Source: Nocardia brasiliensis NBRC 14402 (GTDB lineage Bacteria > Actinomycetota > Actinomycetes > Mycobacteriales > Mycobacteriaceae). Taken from it: DNA of 64,000 nt. The DNA lies in assembly GCF_000308475.2 (NCBI RefSeq), contig NZ_BAFT02000066.1:62001-126000 (forward strand). The letters run 5' to 3'. Below are positions 41,470 to 49,518 of the stretch, piece after piece; the first letter of the stretch is position 1, and the number at the start of each line of letters is the position of its first letter. The notes under the pieces are model-generated. The model saw only the letters and a program-made list of their open reading frames with translations, was not told the origin of the DNA and ran no database searches. Position numbers and translations under genes: made by a program.

Positions 41470-42171
41470 ATGACTGAAAAGACCGCCACCGCCTTGCCTC
41501 CCGTCGTCGACCGGCAGACCTGGCAGGCCGCGCTCGATGACCTGCGAGCGCGGGAGAAGGCTGCCACTCGTGAACTCGACGCCATCGCCGCGCAGCGCCG
41601 CCGCCTACCGATGGTCGAACTCCCGGACTACACGCTGATCGGCCCGGACGGCCCGATCCGGCTGGTCGACGTGTTCGACGGGCGCTCCCAGCTGATCGTC
41701 TACCACCACATGTGGTCCGACGGCGCGGAATGGCAGTGCGGCGGCTGCACCGGGCTCACCTCGCAGTACGTCCGCCTGGATCTGCTGGACAACTACGACG
41801 CGCGCTTTGTCGTCGTCACCAACGGACCCATCGCAGAAGCGCTGGCTTACCGGGAGAAGGTCGGTAACCGGATGGACTGGTACTCCTCCTCGGAGAGCTC
41901 GTTCGGCGCCGACGTGGACGCACCGCCCGGCGGGGGCTTCGGGGTGAACGTCTTCCTGCGCGACGGCGACAAGGTCTTCCGCACCTGGCACACCAACGGC
42001 CGCGGCACCGAACAGCTCAGCTACACCTTCGCCCTGGTCGACATCCTGCCGTGGGGACGCCAGGAAGAATGGCAGGATTCCCCGGACGGCTGGCCCCAGT
42101 CACCCACCTACTCCAAGTGGCTCGACTCCCCCGACGTCGCCCGGCTCTACGGACCGAACCGAGACGCCTAG
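41470..42171 (+). CDS. DUF899 thioredoxin-fold protein
   Basis: A 233-residue cytoplasmic protein. An N-terminal helix (WQAALDDLRAREKAATRELD) precedes a thioredoxin-like domain with LVDVFDGRSQLIVYHHMW, a CGGCTGLTS motif (a CxxC in the position of the thioredoxin active site) and RTWHTNGRGTEQLSYTFALVD near the end, all typical of DUF899. ATG 41470 is favoured; the frame extends upstream through the terminator hairpin, which argues against earlier starts. The function of the family is not established; thiol-disulfide exchange is plausible. Its stop overlaps that of the convergent esterase pseudogene. Confidence 0.9.
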   Translation: MTEKTATALPPVVDRQTWQAALDDLRAREKAATRELDAIAAQRRRLPMVELPDYTLIGPDGPIRLVDVFDGRSQLIVYHHMWSDGAEWQCGGCTGLTSQYVRLDLLDNYDARFVVVTNGPIAEALAYREKVGNRMDWYSSSESSFGADVDAPPGGGFGVNVFLRDGDKVFRTWHTNGRGTEQLSYTFALVDILPWGRQEEWQDSPDGWPQSPTYSKWLDSPDVARLYGPNRDA

Positions 42172-43146
42172 CGCGGCAACGCGGGATCGATCTGCTGGCA
42201 GTGGACGATCAGGTCGAACCACTGGATCGGGCTGCCACCGTCGACGAAGGAGCCGGTAAGCGACCTTGTCTCCGGTGAATTCGCGCCACCACCTGAGGTT
42301 TTCGGCCGCGCGGGCGTCCCGGTACACGAGCCCGTCGGCCGCCGGCAGACTGTAGTGCTCGTAGAACGAGACGATTTGCCGCGCGTGCTGCAGCGCCAAT
42401 TCATGGGCCGCGTCCCCCGATTGGTGCGGTACGGCAGCGATGATGTGATGTACGCGACGAGCGTGCTCGAGATAGGGCGTTTTGTCCGGCACACCCTGAT
42501 ACCAGCCGATGTGGGCGTACACGTCGGTGGTGCTCGGCCGGATCGCTTGCAGGTGAACTCGGAGCTCGGCGAGCCGCTCCGGATCGGCAGCGGCAAGATA
42601 GGTCTCGACGCCGTCATAGGCCGCCGGCCCCGTCGCGAAGTACTCGACGCCGGTGAACCGCACCTTGTCGACGCGTCCGGTATTGAAATCACGCAACCAC
42701 CGCAACAGGTATGCCACCTCCTGCGTCTGCCACTGGCCGCCCAGCTGACTCATGATCGTGTCCAGATCACCGTGGCCCGTGCGGAGGTATTCGTCGACCT
42801 GCAGTCCCGTGGTCCACTGCTCTTCGAAGGCGAGCGAACGGAATCCGAGCTGTTCGACCAGCACGCGCACCGTGCGGTGTTTGAGCCTGAGCTCCTGTGC
42901 CGCACCATGTATCGACTCCCCCAACCCCACTATCTGCGCGTCGCCGATCGACCGGCGCAGGTACCCCAGATCGTCACCGGGGCCCGCGGGATCCACGTGG
43001 TCGAGCGGGACCGCGTGCCGTCCGAGCCAACCGACGACGGACTGAGCTGGATCCGCGGCCGACGTAGGCGTTCCCGCCAGCACCAGAGTGCCGAGGACGA
43101 GGGCGAACAGCACCCACCGCCGGCGGCCGCGTTCGTGTCGATGCAT
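42168..43146 (-). pseudogene. Erythromycin-esterase family gene with an internal frameshifting deletion
   Basis: The N-terminal 280 codons are intact: signal peptide (FALVLGTLVLAGTPTSAA), DAQIVGLGESIHGAAQELRLKH, RSLAFEEQWTTGLQVDEYLR and RAAENLRWWREFTGDKVAY. At about 42260 the sequence jumps into another frame that reads GSFVDGGSPIQWFDLIVHCQ and ends QIDPALPR at 42168, which is the normal C-terminus of the family. The roughly 100 residues between (usually WxxxxHxA... histidine region) are missing. Translation in the original frame continues with unrelated residues to 42100. The enzyme would have been a secreted hydrolase; it is almost certainly inactive. Confidence 0.75.
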
Positions 43147-43262
43147 CGCTTCTCGTTTCGCTGTGCATCCACGATCGCGGCCGCGGGCCGAATGCGCGTC
43201 ACCCCGAAAGCGATTGTTCTCCTACGCCGCTCGACGTATCCGCACGCGGTGAGCTGTCGTTA

Positions 43263-44429
43263 TCAGTGGCCGACGACGCCGCTCAGTTCATTCGGGGCGG
43301 CGGGCAACGTCACGGTGGCCGCCACCGCGCCGGTGGCGAGATCGACCCGATGGACCTGTTTGGTCGCGGGGTCCGACACGTAGGCCATGCCGTTGCGGGC
43401 GAACAGGGCGGGACGCGCCTCCTGCCACTTCAGCGGTTCCTGCCAGGGCGAAAGCACCGGGATCGACCGGGTGACGGTGCCCGCTACGGGATCGATGACG
43501 TGCAAGCGGCCGTCGGTGCCCAGAACCAGCGCCTCGCCGAGGGGTCCGCGAGCCAGGGACCGGAAGGTGTAGCTGGTGCCGAGGTCGACCAGCCGCAATG
43601 TGCCCGATACCGTATCGATGAGCGAAACCTGTTGCGGCCGCTCCAGTTCGGCGTCCTTGTCCTGTTTGTAGTCGGCGAGCACGATCGGCGAGAGATCGCT
43701 GCCCGCGGCATTGCCGATCCGGCCGTACGGGGTGGGGCCGGCGACCTTGGTGAAAGCGCCGTTGCGGAACACGAGAGCGCCTGTCTGGCAACCGATCACG
43801 ACCGCCTCATCCTTGGCGGCCGCCTCACCGTGCACACCGGGGCAGTCCTCGTTGCGGGCGATTTCCTTGCGCTGCTTGTCCAATGCCACGGCACCGACCC
43901 GCTTCTCCTCGGTACCGAGGGTGACGATCAGATCCTTGTTCGCCAGTTCCACCGCCACCCCGTGATGCGGCGCGGCGGCGCGGTACCCCTCGGTGGCCGG
44001 CTTGCCGTCGCCGAGCGCGGCGGGGTCGAAGGTGGTGACCTCGCCGCTGCCGTCGGCGAACAGCACGGTGCGGCCCGCGTGCCGCACGACGTGTCCCGGC
44101 TTGGCTGCGGGGAACTCGGTCCCGGTGAACTCGGCGGTCACCGCGTCGAACACCCGGAATCCGTCCTTGACCGACACCAGCAGATGCCGGTTGTTCCCGG
44201 CCGGGTTGAGCCGGTTGAATCCCTCCAGGCGCGCCTCGCCGGTCTTCGCCAGCGTTGTCGCGTCCAGGACGTAAATGCCGCCATCGTAGGTGACCGCGAT
44301 CGGCTCTGCGCCCGGAGCGGGCGCCGCGGTGTCCTTCGAATCATCTGTGCCGCAACCACTTACCGCGACGAGTGCGGCGACGATACCGGACAGGGCGACC
44401 GGCTTGGCGGTGCGTGACCATATATGCAT
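43263..44429 (-). CDS. aztD: AztD-like zinc metallochaperone lipoprotein
   Basis: A 388-residue beta-propeller-type lipoprotein. The lipobox is VSGCG after a short hydrophobic signal (GIVAALVAVSGC). Repeated strands such as VTYDGGIYVLDATTLAKTGE, LLVSVKDGFRVFDA, VVIGCQTGALVFRNGAF and VLGTDGRLHVIDPVAGTV fit the AztD fold, which hands zinc to AztC at the cell surface. Terminal gene of the aztBCD operon, 28 bp after aztC. Histidine-bearing segments (RAAAPHHGVAV) could be the zinc site. It resembles the C-terminal half of the AztB fusion, suggesting duplication. Confidence 0.82.
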   Translation of the reverse strand: MHIWSRTAKPVALSGIVAALVAVSGCGTDDSKDTAAPAPGAEPIAVTYDGGIYVLDATTLAKTGEARLEGFNRLNPAGNNRHLLVSVKDGFRVFDAVTAEFTGTEFPAAKPGHVVRHAGRTVLFADGSGEVTTFDPAALGDGKPATEGYRAAAPHHGVAVELANKDLIVTLGTEEKRVGAVALDKQRKEIARNEDCPGVHGEAAAKDEAVVIGCQTGALVFRNGAFTKVAGPTPYGRIGNAAGSDLSPIVLADYKQDKDAELERPQQVSLIDTVSGTLRLVDLGTSYTFRSLARGPLGEALVLGTDGRLHVIDPVAGTVTRSIPVLSPWQEPLKWQEARPALFARNGMAYVSDPATKQVHRVDLATGAVAATVTLPAAPNELSGVVGH

Positions 44430-44456
44430 TGCTACTCCGTGTTTCTCGTGAAAAGG

Positions 44457-45380
44457 TCAGGCTGTCGGCGCGGCGAGGCCGCGTACGATGGCCGCGGTGT
44501 TGGCGCGGGTCATCTCCAGGAAAGTGCCGGCGCCGCCGCCGGGTTCGGTCAGTGACTCGGTGTGCAGCGCGATGACCTGCACGTGCACACCGGCGTGCTC
44601 GGCGAGCACGCGGGCCAGCTTGTCCGGCTGCGACGAGTCGGCGAAGATCGCGCCGACGCCGGCGGTGCGGATGGCATCGGCCAGTGCGCTGAGATCCGCG
44701 GAACTCGGCGAGGCGAGGGTGGTCCCGGAGGGGATCACCGCGCCGACCACCTGGAAGCCGAAACGCTGTGCGAGATAACCGAAGACGTGATGGTTGGTGA
44801 CCAGCTTGCGCCGTTCGGCTGGCAGGCCGGCGAACTGTTCGGTGACCCACTGATCGAGCTGGTCGAGTTCGGCGAGATAGCGATCGGTGTTCGCGCGGAT
44901 CGCCGCCGCGTCCACCCCGCCGACGTGCGCGAGGACCGCCGCCGAAATCGCCGACACCGCCGCGCGCACCCGCTTGGGGTCGGTCCAGAAGTGCGGGTCG
45001 GGTCGGCCCGCGGATTCGTCGGAGGTGTAGCTGATCGGGTCGACGTGCTCGCCGACGGCCAGCGCCGGGACACCGGCGCTCTGTGCCGCCGCCACATGCC
45101 GCGCGACCCCTTCCTCGAGGCCGAGGCCGTTGTGCACGACCAGCGCGGCGCGATCCAGCTTCGCGGCCTGCTGCGCCGAGACCGCGAACGAGTGCGGGTC
45201 GGCATTCGGCGGCATCAGCACGGTCACTTCGGCGGCGTCTCCGGTAACGGCCCGGGCGAGGTCTCCCAAGATGTTGGTGGTTACCACGATCCCGGTACGG
45301 TCACCGCCGCCCCCGGCGCATGCGGCGACCAGCGGAAGGGCCATCGACAACGTAATGATAAGGCGTATAGAGGTTTTCAT
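44457..45380 (-). CDS. aztC: Zinc ABC transporter substrate-binding lipoprotein
   Basis: A 307-residue ZnuA/AztC-type binding protein with lipobox VAACAG. Zinc ligands are expected from NADPHSFAV, PDPHFWTDP, TNHHVFGYLA and the acidic ADSSQP segment. The flexible His-rich loop of Gram-negative ZnuA is absent, as in AztC. The ATG overlaps the stop of the permease fusion by 4 nt (45377-45380). Expression should be Zur-controlled from the palindrome at 47377. Confidence 0.9.
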   Translation of the reverse strand: MKTSIRLIITLSMALPLVAACAGGGGDRTGIVVTTNILGDLARAVTGDAAEVTVLMPPNADPHSFAVSAQQAAKLDRAALVVHNGLGLEEGVARHVAAAQSAGVPALAVGEHVDPISYTSDESAGRPDPHFWTDPKRVRAAVSAISAAVLAHVGGVDAAAIRANTDRYLAELDQLDQWVTEQFAGLPAERRKLVTNHHVFGYLAQRFGFQVVGAVIPSGTTLASPSSADLSALADAIRTAGVGAIFADSSQPDKLARVLAEHAGVHVQVIALHTESLTEPGGGAGTFLEMTRANTAAIVRGLAAPTA

Positions 45381-47362
45381 TCGCCTGTCGCCACCATGTG
45401 AGCCGGAGCCAGGCCGACGCCGAAAGTGCGGGCCAGGCGCAGATTGTCGTTGTAGGCGATCTCGAAGACCTGCCGCCGGGCCGCGTCGTTGAGGTAGGCC
45501 CGGTTGGTGTCGACCAGGATCACCGGGGCGGGGGCGTCCGGCGCAAGCGGCTCGAGCAACGCGACCCGGTTCGTCTCCCTGCCGGTTTCGGCATCGATAC
45601 CGTGCAGCACACCGTCCGGGGTCAGCGCCAGGATCGCCGCGCCCTCCCCCGCCGTGTTCACGGCGACGACCGGGCCGATCGGTGCCAGCGTCCATCGCCG
45701 CTTGCGCACGTCGAGCAGCCAGAGACCCTGTTGTCCAGCGGGTGCCGTGAGCGTCGCGCTACCCGGACGATGGGTGAACACCGTGGCCCGCTCGGCGGCG
45801 TCCTGAGGGTAGCGGATCTTCTCGCCGACGAACTTGCCGTCTTGCCGCGACACGACGAGAGCACCGTCCGCACAACCGAATACGACGCCGCGGCGGGTCA
45901 CCGACTGCCCGCGCGAGTCCGGGCACGGTTCGGCGATCGCACCGACCGCGGCGTTGTCGCGCGTGCGCACCTGCACCCCGGCGTCCGTGACGACCAGCAG
46001 GTGCTCGGCGTAGGGCAGCGCGGCGCCATCGGCGATCCGGACCCGCTCTACGATCGAGCCTTGATCGAGTGCGGCGCGGTCCAGCACCAACGTCGCACCA
46101 CCGTCGAGCTGCAGCGCGGTCACCGCGGGGTCGCTGTGCGCGGCACTCACCCGCCCGTCGATCGTACCGACGTCGCGGATCGGAGCGCGGTAGTAGTGCA
46201 CGTGGTCCCCGTGGTCGACCAGCCAACTGCCACCGTCCACGATGCGCGTCGAATTCGCCGCGCTCACATAGCCGTAGCGTCCGTCACCGGCGATAGCGCG
46301 CACGCCCTCGGCCTTACCCGCATCCACCACTTTCTCGGTGGTGAGATCAAGGACCTGAATCGCACCCGTGCTCCGGTCGGCGAGGACCAGCCGCGACTGC
46401 GGCTCGGCCGTCTCCTCGGCGCCGGCCACGTAACCGTGCGGCGTCTCGACCGCGGCCGGCGACTCCGTGGCCGTTCCGCACCCGGCGAGCGGGAGCACGG
46501 CCAACGCGCTCGCGGTCGCCGCGGCAGTGCGAACCCCTTTGCCACGCAACCGGTCACGCATCGACGCCGCCAGTGCGGACAGGAAGAACAGCCCCACCGC
46601 CACCGCGGCGATGGTGGCCCCGCCCGCCGTGCCCGCATGCCAGGAGATCAGCAGTCCCGTCACCGTGGCGAGGCCGCCGAGCACCGCGGCGAGCGCCATC
46701 ACGGTCGGAATCCGGTCGGCCCAGTAGGTCGCGGCCGCCGGGGGCGCGATGAGCAGCCCGAAAACCAGCAAGGTGCCGACGATGTGGAACGACGCCACGA
46801 TGGCCAGCGTCACCAAGCCCACCAATGTCACGTGTGCGAGCCGCGGCCGCAATCCGAGGGTGTGCGCGGTGCGCGCATCGAACGTCGACGCGACGAACGC
46901 GCGATGACCGAGCACGGCGAGCAGGCCCGCGAGCAGCAACGCCACCACGAGATACACCAGATCCGCTGTGCGCACGGCGAATACGTCGCCGAACAGGAAA
47001 CCGGTCAGATCCGCCGCGAACGACCGCGACCGCGACACGATGACCACGCCCGCCGCGAGCATGCCGACGAACAGCAACCCGATGCCGGTATCCGCCGACA
47101 GCCGCCGATTACGGCCCAGCGCCGAGACGCCCAAAGCCATTGCGAGACAACTGATCGCCGCGCCGATCAGCAGATTGCCACCGACCAGCGACGCCACCGC
47201 GACCCCGGGCAGCATGCCGTGTGCCATCGCATCCCCCAGAAAGGCCATGCCGCGCACGACGACCCACGTGCCGGCCAGGGCGCAGATACCCGAGACGAGC
47301 AGGCCGCTCCAGAGCGCCCGTTGCACAAAAGCCACCTCGAACGGGGCGAACAGCCAATCCAT
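45377..47362 (-). CDS. aztB: Zinc ABC permease fused to a lipoprotein-like propeller domain
   Basis: A 661-residue fusion. Residues 1-270 are a ZnuB/AztB permease with eight or so helices (GMAFLGDAMAHGMLPGVAVA; ADTGIGLLFVGMLAAGVVIV; GTLLVFGLLIAPPAAATYWA). Residues 285-310 (RTAAATASALAVLPLAGCGT) look exactly like a lipoprotein signal with lipobox LAGC, but no ribosome site or stop separates them from the permease. Residues 310-661 form repeated strands resembling AztD (YGYVSAANSTRIVDGGSWLV; VVFGCADGALVVSRQDGKF). The added helix would place the propeller outside the membrane, tethered to the permease. First gene of aztBCD. Confidence 0.88.
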   Translation of the reverse strand: MDWLFAPFEVAFVQRALWSGLLVSGICALAGTWVVVRGMAFLGDAMAHGMLPGVAVASLVGGNLLIGAAISCLAMALGVSALGRNRRLSADTGIGLLFVGMLAAGVVIVSRSRSFAADLTGFLFGDVFAVRTADLVYLVVALLLAGLLAVLGHRAFVASTFDARTAHTLGLRPRLAHVTLVGLVTLAIVASFHIVGTLLVFGLLIAPPAAATYWADRIPTVMALAAVLGGLATVTGLLISWHAGTAGGATIAAVAVGLFFLSALAASMRDRLRGKGVRTAAATASALAVLPLAGCGTATESPAAVETPHGYVAGAEETAEPQSRLVLADRSTGAIQVLDLTTEKVVDAGKAEGVRAIAGDGRYGYVSAANSTRIVDGGSWLVDHGDHVHYYRAPIRDVGTIDGRVSAAHSDPAVTALQLDGGATLVLDRAALDQGSIVERVRIADGAALPYAEHLLVVTDAGVQVRTRDNAAVGAIAEPCPDSRGQSVTRRGVVFGCADGALVVSRQDGKFVGEKIRYPQDAAERATVFTHRPGSATLTAPAGQQGLWLLDVRKRRWTLAPIGPVVAVNTAGEGAAILALTPDGVLHGIDAETGRETNRVALLEPLAPDAPAPVILVDTNRAYLNDAARRQVFEIAYNDNLRLARTFGVGLAPAHMVATGE

Positions 47363-47376
47363 GGGACATACAGTAG

Positions 47377-47395
47377 AATGAAAATGATTGTCATT
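47377..47395. promoter_or_regulatory. Zur box between aztB and aztA
   Basis: A 19-bp near-perfect palindrome, AATGAAAATGATTGTCATT, with a single mismatched pair about the central G. It matches the TGAAAATGATTTTCA-type Zur sites of actinobacteria and lies 14 bp from the aztB start and 14 bp from the aztA GTG, so one dimer can silence both directions when zinc is plentiful. Confidence 0.8.
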
Positions 47396-47409
47396 ACAAG
47401 TGAGGTGTG

Positions 47410-48075
47410 ATGTCCCCTACCCCCGACCCCGTCGCGATCCGGCTGTCCGGGCTGTTCGCGGGCTACCGCGGCCGGGCCGTCCTGCACGACGTGACCGCCG
47501 AAATCCCCCGGGGCAAGGTCAGCGCCCTCGTCGGGCCGAACGGTTCCGGGAAGTCGACCCTGCTCGCGGTGCTCGCCGGGGTGCTCGCACCGACCGCGGG
47601 GACGGTCTCGCACACCTACCGGCACCGGCCCGCGTTCGTGGTGCAGCACACCAGCGTGCCGCCGACGCTGCCGATCACGGTGCGCCAGACGGTGGCCATG
47701 GGACGGTGGGCGCATCGCGGTCCGTGGCGGCGGTTGACCCGCGCCGATCGCGACCTCGTCGACACCTGCCTCGGCCGTCTCGACCTCACCGAACTGGCAG
47801 CCCGCAGACTGGACGACCTTTCCGGGGGTCAACGGCAGCGCGTGCTGCTCGCCCGCGCGCTCGCGCAGGAAGCCGAGGTGCTGCTGCTCGACGAGCCGGC
47901 CGCCGGCTTGGATTCGGCTACCCAGCAAGAGATCTCACGCATCCTGCGCGAGATCAGCGCCGACGGGGTGACCGTGCTGCAGGCCACCCACGACGCCGCG
48001 GAAGCCGCCCGTGCGGACCATCGCCTGCACCTGCGCGCAGGCGTCCTGGTGACCGAGGAGGCGCACACCCGATGA
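47410..48075 (+). CDS. aztA: Zinc ABC transporter ATP-binding protein
   Basis: A 221-residue ATPase with Walker A GPNGSGKST, signature LSGGQRQRVLLARAL and Walker B VLLLDEPAAGLD, followed by the H-loop ATHDAAEAA. It is the smallest component of the AztABCD-like importer and is divergent from the other three genes. GTG 47407 immediately precedes ATG 47410; GAGG at 47402-47405 serves either. Its stop overlaps the ATG of a 22-codon arginine-rich frame by 4 nt. Confidence 0.92.
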   Translation: MSPTPDPVAIRLSGLFAGYRGRAVLHDVTAEIPRGKVSALVGPNGSGKSTLLAVLAGVLAPTAGTVSHTYRHRPAFVVQHTSVPPTLPITVRQTVAMGRWAHRGPWRRLTRADRDLVDTCLGRLDLTELAARRLDDLSGGQRQRVLLARALAQEAEVLLLDEPAAGLDSATQQEISRILREISADGVTVLQATHDAAEAARADHRLHLRAGVLVTEEAHTR

Positions 48076-48140
48076 GCGCGACCACGCCTTCGCGGCCTCG
48101 CGCCAAGCGGCGCAGCGGGCTACGACGGCGGCGCCGGTAA
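48072..48140 (+). CDS. Tiny arginine-rich reading frame coupled to aztA
   Basis: A 22-codon frame whose ATG overlaps the aztA stop (ATGA). The product starts MSATTPSRPRAKRRSG and ends with five arginines. No ribosomal-protein or known small-protein family is recognised, though Zur regulons often include small basic ribosomal paralogues. It could be a coupled small protein or chance. Confidence 0.3.
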   Translation: MSATTPSRPRAKRRSGLRRRRR

Positions 48141-48152
48141 TCGCGGAACGGG

Positions 48153-48434
48153 TCAGCCGGTGGGCAACTCTCCCTGCGCCGTCAGAGCGGACAATACGGC
48201 CGGACGGACGTAGTCGCGGAGCGTGGCCAGTGCGCCCATACCCTCGAAATGTGCTGCAGCGACGGCGAAGTCGTCATCCAGCACGACTCCGGCCGCGTGC
48301 AGTTCCGCGGACAACAGTCCGAGGGTGCCGCTGATGGCGGGAGCAGGACGCCACGTGTCGTCGTCCCGGTCGGGCGGGGTGACACGGTATTCGATCTCCA
48401 GCCAAAGCCGCCGAGTACTCCTCTTCCCGCACAC
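48153..48434 (-). CDS. Hypothetical protein, possibly 5' truncated
   Basis: A frame of up to 93 codons. Residues from WLEIEYRVTPPDRDDDTW onward (LGLLSAELHAAGVVLDDDFAVA, then AAHFEGMGALATLRDYVRPA) look coding, with a helical, acidic character, but the start is uncertain: the GTG at 48434 is preceded by a different-frame stretch that also looks coding (VREEEYSAALAGD), hinting at a frameshift. No family recognised. Confidence 0.4.
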   Translation of the reverse strand: MCGKRSTRRLWLEIEYRVTPPDRDDDTWRPAPAISGTLGLLSAELHAAGVVLDDDFAVAAAHFEGMGALATLRDYVRPAVLSALTAQGELPTG

Positions 48435-48561
48435 TCACCGGCGCAGCGTATCCGACACCTCCGGGCAACCGCTCGGGCGCAGCCGGTGCGGCACCACCCA
48501 TCGCCGATTCGAGTAGTGCTCTACTCGCGTGACCTGCGACTATCCGGCGAATGATCGGGAT

Positions 48562-49074
48562 ATGAAGTATCGAATCATTACCGCGCTGGGGCTGGCCGCA
48601 GCCTCCAGCGTTGTGCTCACCGCTTGCCCGGGCACCTCAAGCGTGCCGGGCACGAACCTGCTCGATCTGATCAATCAGAAGCGGGCGGCGCACAGCTGCA
48701 ACCCGGTGTCGGGTGACGACCAGCTGCGCGTCGCGGCCGAACGTCACGCTGTCGATATCCGGGAGCATCCGGACCATTACGGTCCGCCCGGCACCGACCC
48801 GCCGTTGAACGATATCCACACCGGCACCGACAATTCCGACGGCGGCGCACGCATCGCCGCGGCAGGATACGCACCGTTGATCCGCTGGGGCGAAATCATC
48901 TACTGGGCGGGCGGGCCGCCCGGGAACACCCCGCAGGCCACCATCGACTGGTGGATGCAGAGCGACGGCCATCGAGCGCAGATCGAAACCTGCGAATACA
49001 CCCACGCCGGTATCGGACTGCTCTACCCCGGCGGCACCAAATGGATCGCGGTGGTGAACTTCGCCTCCCACTAG
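48562..49074 (+). CDS. CAP/SCP-domain lipoprotein
   Basis: A 170-residue exported protein with lipobox LTACPG after a short signal (residues 1-21). The CAP domain contains LLDLINQKRAAHSCNPVSGD, LRVAAERHAVDIREHPDHYG and WWMQSDGHRAQIETCEYTHA, giving the two histidines and the HR...I pattern of the SCP/PR-1 fold, and ends WIAVVNFA. Bacterial CAP proteins are found on the cell surface and their role is mostly unknown; some bind lipids or cleave peptides. Single gene, 150 bp upstream of the peptide/JmjC pair. Confidence 0.88.
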   Translation: MKYRIITALGLAAASSVVLTACPGTSSVPGTNLLDLINQKRAAHSCNPVSGDDQLRVAAERHAVDIREHPDHYGPPGTDPPLNDIHTGTDNSDGGARIAAAGYAPLIRWGEIIYWAGGPPGNTPQATIDWWMQSDGHRAQIETCEYTHAGIGLLYPGGTKWIAVVNFASH

Positions 49075-49121
49075 CGCCCCTCGAGCACACCATACCGACG
49101 CCGCAGTGTAGCGCGGCGCCG

Positions 49122-49160
49122 TTCCCGAGCACCCGGGAAACTTTCCCGAATCTTCCCGAA
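49122..49160 (+). repeat. Phased TTCCCGAA boxes upstream of the peptide/JmjC operon
   Basis: TTCCCGAG starts at 49122, and TTCCCGAA at 49143 and at 49153 (exact 10-bp period). The reverse orientation CGGGAAA at 49134-49140 forms CGGGAAA-C-TTTCCCG (49134-49148). Four half-sites in 39 bp, directly before a TTGACA, look like binding sites for a regulator of the 49225 operon. Confidence 0.5.
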
Positions 49161-49165
49161 TTACC

Positions 49166-49198
49166 TTGACACACTCAGGAAGTCGCGGCCGATAGCCT
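49166..49198 (+). promoter_or_regulatory. Candidate promoter of the peptide/JmjC operon
   Basis: A consensus -35 TTGACA lies at 49166-49171. The -10 is poor: GATAGCCT at 49191-49198 with an 18-21 bp spacing, so activation by a protein bound to the upstream TTCCCGAA boxes is plausible. The ATG follows at 49225. Confidence 0.4.
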
Positions 49199-49224
49199 GC
49201 CCATAGCCGAGGAAAGGGAAGCTC

Positions 49225-49518
49225 ATGGCCGTGATGGACAATCCGGAAGTCCCGCCCGCGATCCACGTGCGCGTGGAGCAGGAAGCGGAACGGAACTACT
49301 CGGCTCGCCCGATCGGCGAGGTGTCGGTGACGATATCCGCCGGGCTCGCCGACGATTTCCTCAACCGTCCCGCGGGACTGGTCAGCAGCGGTCCCGGGGC
49401 GGACGACGACGTGCCGGACGCGGTCGCCGACGCGGACTCGATCGCGTCCGCGGGGCTGGTCGACGAATTCGTCAACCGCCCGGCAGAACTCGTCAACGTG
49501 GCGCGGGACGAGGCATGA
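49225..49518 (+). CDS. Repeat-containing small protein, possible modified-peptide precursor
   Basis: A 97-residue acidic protein without signal peptide. It carries two copies of one motif: SAGLADDFLNRPAGLV at about residues 38-53 and SAGLVDEFVNRPAELV at 75-90, so 12 of 16 positions agree. They are separated by a Gly/Asp/Ala-rich linker and preceded by a 35-residue leader-like segment (PPAIHVRVEQEAERNYSARP). GAGGAAAGGGA gives a strong ribosome site. Its stop overlaps the JmjC start by 4 nt. Repeated core, leader, small size and a coupled oxygenase resemble RiPP precursors, or a substrate of a JmjC hydroxylase. No family recognised. Confidence 0.7.
   Translation: MAVMDNPEVPPAIHVRVEQEAERNYSARPIGEVSVTISAGLADDFLNRPAGLVSSGPGADDDVPDAVADADSIASAGLVDEFVNRPAELVNVARDEA

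Noticed and set aside
45398..47410. Plus-strand open frame of 670 codons opposite aztB
   Set aside because: Antisense shadow of the permease fusion; low-complexity RRG/HQ content and no ribosome site.
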